Assembly (NCBI GenBank): GCA_013115135.1
Contig: JABANP010000001.1
Coordinates: 124,001-188,000, forward strand
Direction of reading: 5' to 3'
Source of the DNA: Perkinsus olseni
Lineage: Eukaryota; Perkinsozoa; Perkinsida; Perkinsidae
Length of the DNA: 64,000 bases
The notes beneath the pieces were generated by a model. The model was not told the DNA's origin, made no database searches, and saw nothing but the letters and a program-made list of their open reading frames with translations. A program made the translations under genes and the position numbers. Of this stretch, positions 22,822 to 31,929 are shown piece by piece. How positions within the stretch are numbered: the stretch's first letter is position 1; each line of letters opens with the position of its first letter.

Positions 22822-22833
22822 GCGGGGTACCTC

Positions 22834-23878
22834 ACAAATGTTAGCCCGAGCGGGAAGGGCCCCGCGAGGGCCTAGGGCGAGCGCGGGTGGTCTCTGCCAC
22901 CGGAAACAACCATATTACATCTGCATCGACTCAGAGCGATTTTCGAAATTCGCCGATACTTTTTCCTCAAACTTTGCATGAACACTTCTATCATGCACAC
23001 AAGTTATCCTGCAAAGGCTCATGTCAAACGAAAACATCCACCCCACGAACCAACCATTTCTCATGGGAAATTCGGGTGACGTGGCGCACAAAAGAGACAG
23101 AACTACGCTCCGCTGCCAAAATGGTGCACGTTTCACAATTGCCGTTTATACGCCGTGCAGGAGGCTTCAAATGAGGTATATTTTGCACAAAAATTGCCAC
23201 GAATGTCCCCAACAGCTATGAGATCTACATGCTACTCTCTGAAAAGTTGAATCGTGTTGGATGAGCCTTTGCCTGCGGAATTCGTATTTGGGGGCGCGCG
23301 CTAACATAAACAAGAAAGCGCACGCCATGGGAGCCGGGCTGGGCGTGGGTGTTCGGTGTTCGGGTTCGGGACAGGGACGCTATTAATGGCCTTGTGTGCA
23401 GCTCTGATTGGGCCATACTGCCAACTTATGCATCACTCCCTGTCATGTACGATTATTACGAAACGTGACCCAAGTACTTCGGCCAAACAGTTACTGGTCG
23501 ACTTGCAACATACTGTGTCGCAGATTTTCGCTTATCGGTTCGCTCGGGAAGATGGGCATGCCATGTTTGCCAGTACGAATGGAGCCCAGCGATTGAGTTT
23601 CCTTAACCTTGCAAGCCAGCGACAATGCTTAACCACGAAGTCGCAATGTCGATATTGCGGCCCGGCAGCGTTCTCCATCGGAGAGCTGGCCGGGCCGCAC
23701 ACATCTCCTCTCGCATCTGCATCGCGCGTTCATCGCCCTCTGTTCTTTCACCTATGCCTGACCTCTCACATATATCTCTCACATCCAGAACCTAGTAACA
23801 TGTTCTATTATGCTGTGGTTTGCTCACGGTATACGACCTAAGCGTAGCGTCGGTTGAAACGATCTCCATCACATCTCA
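22834..23878. mobile_element. Probable nested insertion between gag and pol (about 1.05 kb)
   Basis: GTACCTC occurs at 22,827-22,833, just upstream of the pol ATG, and again at 23,879-23,885, touching the gag stop codon. The gag stop (23,876-23,878) is the first codon past the repeat. The intervening 1,045 bp has many stops in the element's sense frames and lacks the TAGAT pentamer that saturates the rest of the element. It holds an inverted repeat near 23,658-23,698 (CGGCCCGGC / GCCGGGCCG) and an antisense 161-aa open frame at 23,356-23,841 without recognisable motifs. No terminal inverted repeats are clear, so its class is unknown. It could instead be an original spacer of this lineage. Confidence 0.5.
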
Positions 23879-26800
23879 GTACCTCCTGATCTTACGTTGC
23901 ACGTCTAGCGGCTCAGCTGCGAGTGTTGCTAGATTCATCCTTAGTGCTCGGCTTAGAACCCTTATTCTCAGCCGGCTTGTAGTTGGTCTTAGACTTAGAA
24001 GTTCTAAGTTAGAACTCCCCTTCTTAGGCTGTCCACCAGTAGGTTTCTTAGCTTTGCAGACATAAGCTAGATGTCCCTTCTGCTGGCAGCGTAGACATTT
24101 TAGGCTCTGGCTCGGCACCTCGCAGGTAGATTGATCGTGGTTAGGATTACCACACTTAGAGCAACGAGAGTCCACCTGGGCGACATTAGGAGCGGTGCAT
24201 AGACGCGCAGGGTGGCCACTCTCCAAACAGCGGTAGCACTTGATGGATACTAGATCGGCCCCAACTGCGTAGCAGTAGTTGTTGTAGTCATCGATGTCAG
24301 AGTCCTCGCTATCACACTCGATGGTGTGAACGCGTCCTTTAGGGCGCGAGTTAGAGACTGGTTTGTCTCTGCGTAGCTGAGGTCCTTCGATGGTACCCGA
24401 GGCCGTAGTTGCTCTGCGTTGTCGTCCTAGACGTCTGCGGTCATAGTCCGACAGTAGTTCGACGAACTCTTCATAGGAGACTCTGTGATCGCCCACTTCG
24501 ATCTCAACCTTCTCCTTAAGATGGTTAGAGGAAAGTCCATCATAGAGTCGTCTTTTCAGCGTAGATTGCCGAGGCCCAGCCCGTAGATAGACCAGTTCAT
24601 CAGCTAGGGTCTCAAGCCTGCCGATGAACTTGAATAGGGTTTCGCTAGGTTGTTGAACACAAGTATTGAACTTGTATTCGGTCCTAGCTAGAGCTTCATC
24701 AGTATCGAACCTCCTGCGGAGTTCTTGATAAAGCCGATTTAGATGCCACTCGTAGCTCTCATGACACCTAGCTGGGGGCTCCAGCGAGTTAGTTAACTTA
24801 CGCCAGAGGCCCGGATCGATATTGTGCTTAGCCCATAGATAGCGGCTGACCGCATTGTGGCCCTCCATCGCTTGATCAATCTCTCGACAGAAAGTAGATC
24901 CACTCCTGTCGTCATCGTTGCCAATGAAGATAGACTTAGAGGAGCGCTTAGTGGCATTGTTAGATGCCGAGTCGAAGTCCTTGTCTAGGATACGCGAAGC
25001 GCATGGCTTATGATGGCATCCAGGGCACTTAGAATGATACCCAGCGATAGATCGCTTGGCAGGGACATAGAATTCCTCAGTTCGATAGGTCTTCGATCGA
25101 GGACGTAGTCGACTCGTAGCTCCACGAGTAGGCTTCCCATGCCTCCCGTGGTAGCTTGATGAGCTCCTAGAATACGAGGACCCCCTAGAGCTCGAGAGTG
25201 TCCTGCGACGGCTAGATGAGGAATGATCACGTTGGCGACGTCGATCTCGATGACGCCTTGAGGATCGCCTCGAGCGGTCAGTGTGGGAACCGTCATCCCT
25301 AGATGAGCAACTGGGTTGCTGCCTAGGATGAGTAGATGCTGGGCTTTGATCCTCACGCATATCGCGTTGATGGAGTGCTTGATGTCTTGGGCGACAACTA
25401 TCGATATTGTAATACTGAGCTCCATATCGAGAGTCAGTAGTGCCAGCGGGAGCGCTAGCTAGATGGGGTCCCAATCCCATAGTTGCAGGATTCATAGGTA
25501 GCTGTCCGTTAGGCGAACAGTAGTATGATTGTGGACCAGCATGGCCCATAGATGTACCATAGTAGACAGCGTTACCAACCGGAGGTAGATGCTGTGAATT
25601 AGGATTAATGGTAACATGTGGAGCTCGAACACTAGAAGAGGGATGATAGGTTGCAGCAGGTGTCGGCTCCTGATGTCGCCCCATCTCGAAGACGGAAGGC
25701 GGGTAGATCTCATTGCTGCCTGAGATCAGTGGGTTTGCACCCATAGATGAAGGATAGGTCGGGTCACCCCCAGAATAGCCGGGTGAGACCGTGCCAGGAT
25801 CATCATAAGTAGATTGGCCATTGCGATAGGCTTGGCCTTGTAGATCGTGCCCCCTAGCATAGCTAGGTTGGTCTCCGTACTCGACTGGACCATGTGGACC
25901 ACGTCCACTTGGGTAGGTTGAACCCATAGCAACCTTGTTAGAGTACATCTTAGTGTCTCTAGAATATCCATCATAACCCCCACCATCACCATTAGGGAAA
26001 CCATCGATGCCACCACCAGTTAGATAACCACCACCACCACCAGATTGATGCCCACCAATACCAACACCACCACCAGATTGATGCCCACCAGTCTCAGTGT
26101 GATCGCCAGCGTTGTAGATGTCGTTAACCTGATGACCATTGTAGACCGGGTTGGATCTATTAGATAGATCCTGGTAGGGACCGCCTTGGCAGTGTGAGGG
26201 TTCTGAGCCACGTGACCGTGCCGGCCGGGGGCACTGAAGGGGCGCTACTAACCGTAGATTATGTCTAGGCTTTCGCTCATCGACCTCACCTTTGCCCTCG
26301 TGGTAGATGTGACTAATTGAATACCCGTACTGACACGGTGGAAACTGGTTAGAACACGCAATAGTAGGCACAGAACATGGTATAGATTCGTCACTCATCA
26401 ATCTTTCTGCCGTCCTCGGGCTCCCCTCTACGGGGCCTTCCGCAGGGGCTCGGATCGGTCTCGATGGCGAAGTCGATAGATGCTCGGCCTCGACGGGACT
26501 AGACTCTGGGTCGTCCTCAGGGCGTGTCTTAGATGGGGCTGTGGTCTCCATGGTTGGGGTTAATCCCTTCATAGGTTCACCGAAGCTGGGGGAACCATAG
26601 GGAAGTGTAGGGTTAGATGGACTGGATGTGGGACCAACAACATTAGATTCCTTAGAAGGATTGGGCTTCTTGGAGGTATCTCCCGAAGCGTTGTTGGAGG
26701 CCACGAAAGCGCTTCCAATAGTTGGAAGGCCTTGTAGTTGATGCCTTGTTGTAGATGACGACCCTTGTGAACTCGCTGTCAAGGTCTTCGGACCGCTTAG

Positions 26801-27211
26801 CCCACGCCCTATGAGTCTAGCAGAGGGAGGTCTTAGGCGAGTCTGGCTCCTCGTGCCATAGAGGCCTTTAGAAGATCTCCGTGCCGCCCGCGGACTCGTT
26901 CGGTCACCTTGAGGATCTAGATGCCCCCCCTCTCGTCTGGAGGGTAGAGTCACTAGGGGGTGGTCGCTGAAGCCTTGTGCAGGGGGTTCAGTACAGATAG
27001 ATCGCTCCTTGTTGTCAGGGGCGTCGCTGTAGATGGCGTCGTCACCTTGAGGCTCGGACTGGGCTCGGGGAGAGATCCCGGTAGAATGTGCAGGAATCGA
27101 TGGGAGCCTGGTTATAGGGGAAGAGGAAAAAGCAGTAGATTTGCCTCTAGATCTCCCTTTGCGGACAGGACCGACAAAGGGAGGCAACTTAGAACCAGAA
27201 CGTAACTCCAT
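23876..27211 (-). CDS. Gag of the BEL/Pao element
   Basis: An intact 1,111-aa frame. The first about 41 codons lie inside the 5' LTR. The N-terminal half is disordered and Pro/Ser/Gly-rich, with a Gly-His repeat (GGHQSGGG) around 26,040-26,100. An Arg/Ser-rich block follows (RRSSRRHRDRRRQRD, then SSSSRRRTLSSSRGSSYS) near 25,150-25,260. The capsid-like helical region is near 24,500-24,850. Three zinc knuckles close the protein: CYRCLESGHPARLC, CSKCGNPNHDQSTC and CLRCQQKGHLAYVC (24,050-24,250), all CX2CX4HX4C, which bind genomic RNA. The frame ends RKIRRY right at the putative insertion, so the native C-terminus may be missing. Confidence 0.92.
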   Translation of the reverse strand: MELRSGSKLPPFVGPVRKGRSRGKSTAFSSSPITRLPSIPAHSTGISPRAQSEPQGDDAIYSDAPDNKERSICTEPPAQGFSDHPLVTLPSRREGGHLDPQGDRTSPRAARRSSKGLYGTRSQTRLRPPSARLIGRGLSGPKTLTASSQGSSSTTRHQLQGLPTIGSAFVASNNASGDTSKKPNPSKESNVVGPTSSPSNPTLPYGSPSFGEPMKGLTPTMETTAPSKTRPEDDPESSPVEAEHLSTSPSRPIRAPAEGPVEGSPRTAERLMSDESIPCSVPTIACSNQFPPCQYGYSISHIYHEGKGEVDERKPRHNLRLVAPLQCPRPARSRGSEPSHCQGGPYQDLSNRSNPVYNGHQVNDIYNAGDHTETGGHQSGGGVGIGGHQSGGGGGYLTGGGIDGFPNGDGGGYDGYSRDTKMYSNKVAMGSTYPSGRGPHGPVEYGDQPSYARGHDLQGQAYRNGQSTYDDPGTVSPGYSGGDPTYPSSMGANPLISGSNEIYPPSVFEMGRHQEPTPAATYHPSSSVRAPHVTINPNSQHLPPVGNAVYYGTSMGHAGPQSYYCSPNGQLPMNPATMGLGPHLASAPAGTTDSRYGAQYYNIDSCRPRHQALHQRDMREDQSPASTHPRQQPSCSSRDDGSHTDRSRRSSRRHRDRRRQRDHSSSSRRRTLSSSRGSSYSRSSSSYHGRHGKPTRGATSRLRPRSKTYRTEEFYVPAKRSIAGYHSKCPGCHHKPCASRILDKDFDSASNNATKRSSKSIFIGNDDDRSGSTFCREIDQAMEGHNAVSRYLWAKHNIDPGLWRKLTNSLEPPARCHESYEWHLNRLYQELRRRFDTDEALARTEYKFNTCVQQPSETLFKFIGRLETLADELVYLRAGPRQSTLKRRLYDGLSSNHLKEKVEIEVGDHRVSYEEFVELLSDYDRRRLGRQRRATTASGTIEGPQLRRDKPVSNSRPKGRVHTIECDSEDSDIDDYNNYCYAVGADLVSIKCYRCLESGHPARLCTAPNVAQVDSRCSKCGNPNHDQSTCEVPSQSLKCLRCQQKGHLAYVCKAKKPTGGQPKKGSSNLELLSLRPTTSRLRIRVLSRALRMNLATLAAEPLDVQRKIRRY

Positions 27212-27465
27212 AACTCCTGAGGCTTAACGCAATGAACTAGAGCGTTGAATAGATAACAGATCTATTGATTCTAGGGTAGGCGATAAGTAGAGATACTTCC
27301 CCGATACTATCAGATAGATAGTACACTCAGATTACTCGTAGAGAGCACTCAAAGCACCAAAAAGGCGACTAGATTAGCCAACTTTGGCCCCAGCCGTTTC
27401 AACAACATCGATCTCGGCGAGCGAGAAATCAAATAGCGCTGGCCCGACGGAGCGGCGCCTGCACA
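27087..27465 (-). repeat. 5' LTR of the BEL/Pao element
   Basis: 379 bp, TGTGCAGG to CCTGCACA on the minus strand, identical by eye to the other LTR. The gag ATG is at 27,211, so 125 bp of the LTR are coding. The promoter and transcript start must lie upstream of that, between 27,465 and 27,211. Confidence 0.95.
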
Positions 27466-27469
27466 GTAA
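27466..27469. repeat. Target-site duplication, right copy (GTAA)
   Basis: Matches 16,728-16,731 on the other side of the element. Confidence 0.65.
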
Positions 27470-27713
27470 TCCGACTGGGCGAGCGAGAAGAAAAAAGATT
27501 CTCTTCCGGCTGCGCAGCACTACAAGGACTACAGGCCGTCTATCACAGCTCCTGGCGATGTGAACGGGCTTGACTGAATGCATCGAGTGTTGCTAGCAAT
27601 AGGAACTCGAGGCAGAGGAGGAGAAGACGCCGCTCCAATACCTCATCCCTGTGGTCCGCCGAACAGTGAAGATACTTTGGTCCAGTGTCATTATCGTTGC
27701 ACAAGTTCCCAAT

Positions 27714-28650
27714 GCCTGCTGCTGCTGCTACTACCAACGCCAGCAAAGCAAATGAGGACAGTCTTCAACACTCTAAGGCATTTACCGACGAAGATAGTAA
27801 TAACCGGGACTTGGTGGTGCGCTGGTATACGAGAAGTCGCTTTACTATGTGTGGTCGGATAAGTCCGAGGCTTCTACTCATCACCGCTGGTGGCCTTCGG
27901 GAGGGGAGTTCGGGTTGGCAGTTGGACGAGGGTGATGATGTAGTTGAGAAAAAACCGAATAGAATTCTCCAGCCTATACCACATTTCTGCGAACTCGTGC
28001 TCATCTTCCTAACAGTAGTCGACAGTTCCTTGGCACTCGACCTTCTCAGGTTGCGGAGAGGACCGACCAAGGCGGACTGCTCCCATTAGCACTACAGCGT
28101 CGGATTCCTCAGGGTAAGGCCTCTCGACCTGGGCACACACAAGCCAGCACAAGTTGTGCTGTTCTTATTTCTGAGAAGCACTGATGTTGTTACCATTTTG
28201 GGCCTATTTTATCGGCCAAAATGCGTGATATTATGAATAGTGAATGTAGTGGTGGTGGTCATGAATCATGGGAAATGTGGTATAGCACCACTAGATCCGA
28301 GAATAACTTAAGGCGGGTTTATTTTGGTCTCTTGGCCTGATGAATTTGGCTGAAGGTCGCCGAACCGTTGCCATTAAGTGACGTATGAGACCCTCACAAC
28401 TCTGGAACGTTCCCCCCTTTTTGTTGTCAGGGATGCGACCGTGGATAGCGCGGACGACGCCCGGACGCCGTGGCCTGCTTACGGTCCTCAAGATGGTGCT
28501 CTTACTACTCTGAGTGATGATAGGCAGGCTGGAGAGACCCGGCAGCAGGTAGTGGACCGGTTGGTCAAGCCCTGCAGCTTCTCTGCGCCTTTGTGGATTG
28601 AAGGGAGGAACTTCATTGTTGTAATTAATATTATGATAGATATTACCTAG
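27714..28650 (+). CDS. Unrecognised spliced gene
   Basis: Proposed start MPAAAATTNASKANEDSLQ at 27,714. A second exon in another frame reads LVYEKSLYYVWSDKSEAST, a third reads SRQFLGTRPSQVAERTDQGG near 28,030, and a last exon follows a strong acceptor (TTTTTGTTGTCAG) at 28,430 and reads RDATVDSADDARTPWPAYG to a stop at 28,650. The exon order is plausible but the junctions are not proven. No family recognised. It starts about 250 bp right of the retrotransposon, so its promoter may be affected by the insertion. An inverted repeat (CATTTTGGGCC / GGCCAAAATG) at 28,194-28,223 falls in an intron. Confidence 0.4.
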
Positions 28651-28720
28651 TATTAGTATAAAAATATAGGCTATCTCTATATAATAATAGCTAGTTTATA
28701 ATATCTTGTTTCGCGGACGC
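28620..28720. other. AT-rich segment between genes
   Basis: About 100 bp of mostly A and T, with TATAAAAATATA and repeated TAGTATTAG-like words, at the 3' end of the preceding gene. It stands out against about 50% GC around it. It may be a 3'-end or polyadenylation region, or the promoter of the FAD synthase. Not resolvable by eye. Confidence 0.3.
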
Positions 28721-29059
28721 TACCCGTTTGCAAAACCGAGCTACGGTTGAGATCTTAGTTTTGAGAAGACGCGAGATTCCTTATAGTAATCTTGAGAAAC
28801 ATGCAGACTCCTCATGACCTAACACTATCGCCGGCGTATATGCCCAATGGCCCAGCACGGATAAGATGATTTGCCCGAATCGCTGATGATCGTCCAAGGA
28901 GCGGCGTGTCCTCTATGATAACACTGCTGCGGCTACGAGACCTTCCCCGAAACCCTCCTTCTTTTTCCAACATCGTTAAGCCACGTTTGATTCGGAAACG
29001 CGCTCTCTAAGTTCTCACGGAACTATCTTCGTCTAGCTTCGTGTCACCCTTCCCCTCAG

Positions 29060-30207
29060 ACCGTCAAAAGTCTCGCTATCATCACCGAGGCGTATGACAA
29101 GTATAAACCCGAAGAGCTCTGCCTGGCCTTCAATGGAGGTACTTAACATATCGTACATGTCTTCGAAAAAAAAGATTCTTATGGACCCTGTTGGTTGCGT
29201 CACGCCGGTTTTCGAGTTTACAGGTAAAGATTGTACCGTTTTGCTTCACATGGTGGATCATGTTTTTCGGCAGAAGCACAGCGAAGGAGTGCCGTTGAAA
29301 ACTTTGTACGGCGTCGGTGGCAAAGGCCATGAGATGGCGGATTTGTGGTACTCTCTCAGGTATATAGCAGATCCTAAGAACGACACTTTCGAGGAAGTCG
29401 AGAGTTTCATAGCGGACATGCAGAAAATCTACAATTTGGACATTATGCGGGTAGGAGGAGGATGATGGGAGAGGGCGCGCCTGTGCGTAGATGAATGGTA
29501 GATTCTGAATTACCTGCTCGATTTCACAATTTAAATTGCTTTGGGGTTCACTAATCTGGTCTGAGCTTCATTTAATTGCTCTAAGGTTTTAGAAGAAGGT
29601 CTGGATATGGTTTAGATGGTATCCATCTGAGCTTTCCCGCAGTTTCGTTTTCGTTTGACTCGCGTGACCAGGTTGTTGGAGGCGTGAAGGTCGGCCTAGA
29701 ACGCGTCAAGGAGGAGCATCCCGAGGTAAAGGCCATTTTCATGGGCAGTCGGTCCACAGGTGAGTTACCACTGGCTCATTACCCTGTCTAAGAGACTTTC
29801 TTCAGACCCTTACTGCGGGGATTTAGTGCCCTTCGCGAGAACGTCGGAAGGCTGGCCGGATTTCATGCGAGTTAACCCCATTTTGGACTGGAGTTATCGC
29901 GATGTGTGGGAGTTCATCGACCTGTGAGCAGCTCCTCGAGGACTTGGTGTTTTTTCACGACGGCAGAGTCAGGTACGGAGTGCAGTACTGTGAGTTGTAC
30001 AAATACGGTTACACTAGCATCGGCCGCAAGAGCGATACAATACCAAATCCCGACCTCCTCATCCGCGATGGTGAGCCTCGGTTGCCGTCCTCGTGATGAG
30101 GATTATTCTCTTTCTATTCAGATGATGGTCATGCCCATTACAAGCATGCTAGAGAGCTCGTGGATGGCTCCAAGGAACGCTCGGGTCGATACGTCAAACG
30201 CCAATAA
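29060..30207 (+). CDS. FAD synthase (FMN adenylyltransferase), FAD1/PAPS-reductase type
   Basis: Makes FAD from FMN and ATP, the last step of flavin cofactor synthesis, usually cytosolic. Exons threaded with introns at 29,139-29,223, 29,451-29,671, 29,760-29,805 (46 bp), 29,924-29,966 (43 bp) and 30,071-30,121 (51 bp). Joined, they read SLAIITEAYDKYKPEELCLAF, then the pyrophosphatase-type loop NGGKDCTVLLHMV (a SGGKDS variant). VGLERVKEEHPEVKAIFMG and SRSTDPYCGDLVPF come next, followed by the family hallmark MRVNPILDWSYRDVWEFI, and finally KYGYTSIGRKSDTIPNPDL. It ends at RYVKRQ with TAA at 30,205-30,207. These motifs define the FAD1 family. The N-terminal exon(s) before 29,060 were not identified; an acceptor CCTCAG precedes it. 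Coding strand matches the unknown gene upstream. Confidence 0.88.
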
Positions 30208-31929
30208 CGGCGGGCGTCTTGGAGCCTCAGCATCACTGTCGAGTCACTTTTTGCAACATACTTGTGCTTCTCACTGCTGCCTTGTTTCCGATAGAGTTCC
30301 TCTTGTTGTACGATATTGTTGGCTGGAGAGCAGCAGCGTCACGGATATGACGATGACGATATTGTTATCTCGCATGTGTTCTATTTGTTTTGTGGCTGCT
30401 GGTCTTGGGTAATTTCTGGGACTTCGCAATTATATGGTTGTTATAATACAGTTACTCGGTAGCACAGACTAAGATCTTGTAGCAGGGACAATTCACACAA
30501 GTCCGCGAGTTCTTGTGTTCTTATCATCAGGACAGGTTAATAACAATGGGGGTACTCGGGAAAGAGCAACTTGAACGTAAGCTTGGTAGCCATCTTACGC
30601 AGGAGGATCGGCGTGAGCCTACGAGCGTACAAGGCGGACGTGTGCGCGCTAAAGATTAGGAGAGAATGGCGGTAGTTCAATATAGTTCGATGCTAGAGCT
30701 AACAAGGTGCTAGCAGAAGGTCCAGCCCTTCGCCCCCTGGATGTGGAGGTAGGATACCAGAGACTGCTGACTCGACCCAGACCGGGTATGTAGTCGGGCA
30801 GCTCTCGTGTCCTACTGAAGCGTGGTGGCTTCCAACTGATAGTTGGCAGCAGACACAGGCTACTGCCTGGTCGCTGGCTCTGACACTGATCGAGGTTTTA
30901 CAGGTCAGAGCAGAACCACTCACTGTTCACACTCCAACCTCTGCACCATGGGAAAGTCGTTTGAATGAGAAACTCAGGGAGAGTTTATGTTGTATTACTA
31001 ATACCGAGCAAGTGATCTTGGGATCATCCACCAGTACCGTATTAGTAAATGAACCCAAAACCGTTTGAAGATAAACGCAAGAATGCGTAACACTTGTTGC
31101 ACGTGCACTACAAGAGTCTCGTGTAATCGCCAGGCATGGTGCGATGGGTCAACTGAGACCTGCTGGGGGTGCCTGCGGACTTTAATCTCGAACCTCTACG
31201 AAGGTGTAAAGACGACAACATTCGGTATTGGGATGAGCCTGCAAGCATTCTCCCGTACATGAGAGTTCGTCAGGCGTTCGACTTGGAAGGGCTCGTCGAG
31301 AGCTTCTCAATAGTTGTTTGCTGCTTCGAGAGGATGTGGGATCTGGGGTCGAAGAAGTAAAACGTTAACAACCGTCTGGAGTGACCCGATCCCGACAAAC
31401 TGTACCCTTCTCAATTTTCCACTTCTCCCCGGTCGAGTAGGGTTGTGTCGCCCCAGCCACGTAACGTTCCCGAAGCTGCGATAGCACAGCGCAAAGTTTC
31501 TACTTGGTGTGTCTCGCGTACGAAACGTGACTCGCTAAGTATTCACCCAGTCCTCGCTGTTTGCACAACACAACAATGCAAGATGACAAAATTCTCCATT
31601 TAAGAGACGGATAGACGCCCTCAGGAAGTCAACCGGGGGATCCTACGATACAACCGAGATCCTTTCTGAAATGGCGATAACGTTGATGTCTAGAGTAGCG
31701 AGAGAATTCGTAATACAGAAAATCTGAGTCCATTCGCTTACTGCTGGATAATACGATCCACGTCATATGACGGTAAGCTCAACGGCAATTATACAGGCAT
31801 GTTCTTAAGAACATGGTTAACGCCCAAACATCATCACAGTAGCGTACGTTTCAGTAGGCTTTCCTGGTAATATAAAATTCAACGTATGCGACACTACAGT
31901 CGCGAAACTCATACCACAACTACAGAAAA
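30208..31929. other. No gene firmly supported
   Basis: Long stretch without recognisable exons. A plus-strand frame at 31,169-31,360 reads NIRYWDEPASILPYMRVRQ and looks somewhat protein-like but has no family and no clear splice partners. This region holds the 3' flanks of FAD synthase and of the convergent transporter gene. Confidence 0.3.

Larger units (their letters stand above)
16732..27465 (-). mobile_element. Complete BEL/Pao LTR retrotransposon, 10.7 kb
   Basis: Read on the minus strand: 5' LTR (27,087-27,465), gag, pol, 3' LTR (16,732-17,110). The two LTRs are each 379 bp and identical by eye. They start TGTGCAGG and end CCTGCACA, giving an 8-bp terminal inverted repeat, and GTAA flanks the element. 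Pol order is protease, RT, RNase H, integrase, and the connector DPLGLLIEHDILGRSIW between RT and RNase H is the signature of BEL/Pao (Peptidase_A17 region). Both ORFs are long and undamaged, so the copy looks recent. A 1-kb stretch between gag and pol looks like a nested insertion. Pentamer usage differs strongly from the host (see findings). No obvious tRNA-complementary TGG primer site follows the 5' LTR. Confidence 0.93.

Noticed and set aside
23356..23841. Antisense 161-aa frame in the gag-pol gap as an env or accessory gene
   Set aside because: It runs against the element, has no signal peptide, TM or known motif, and lies in the putative nested insertion. Kept only as a note.
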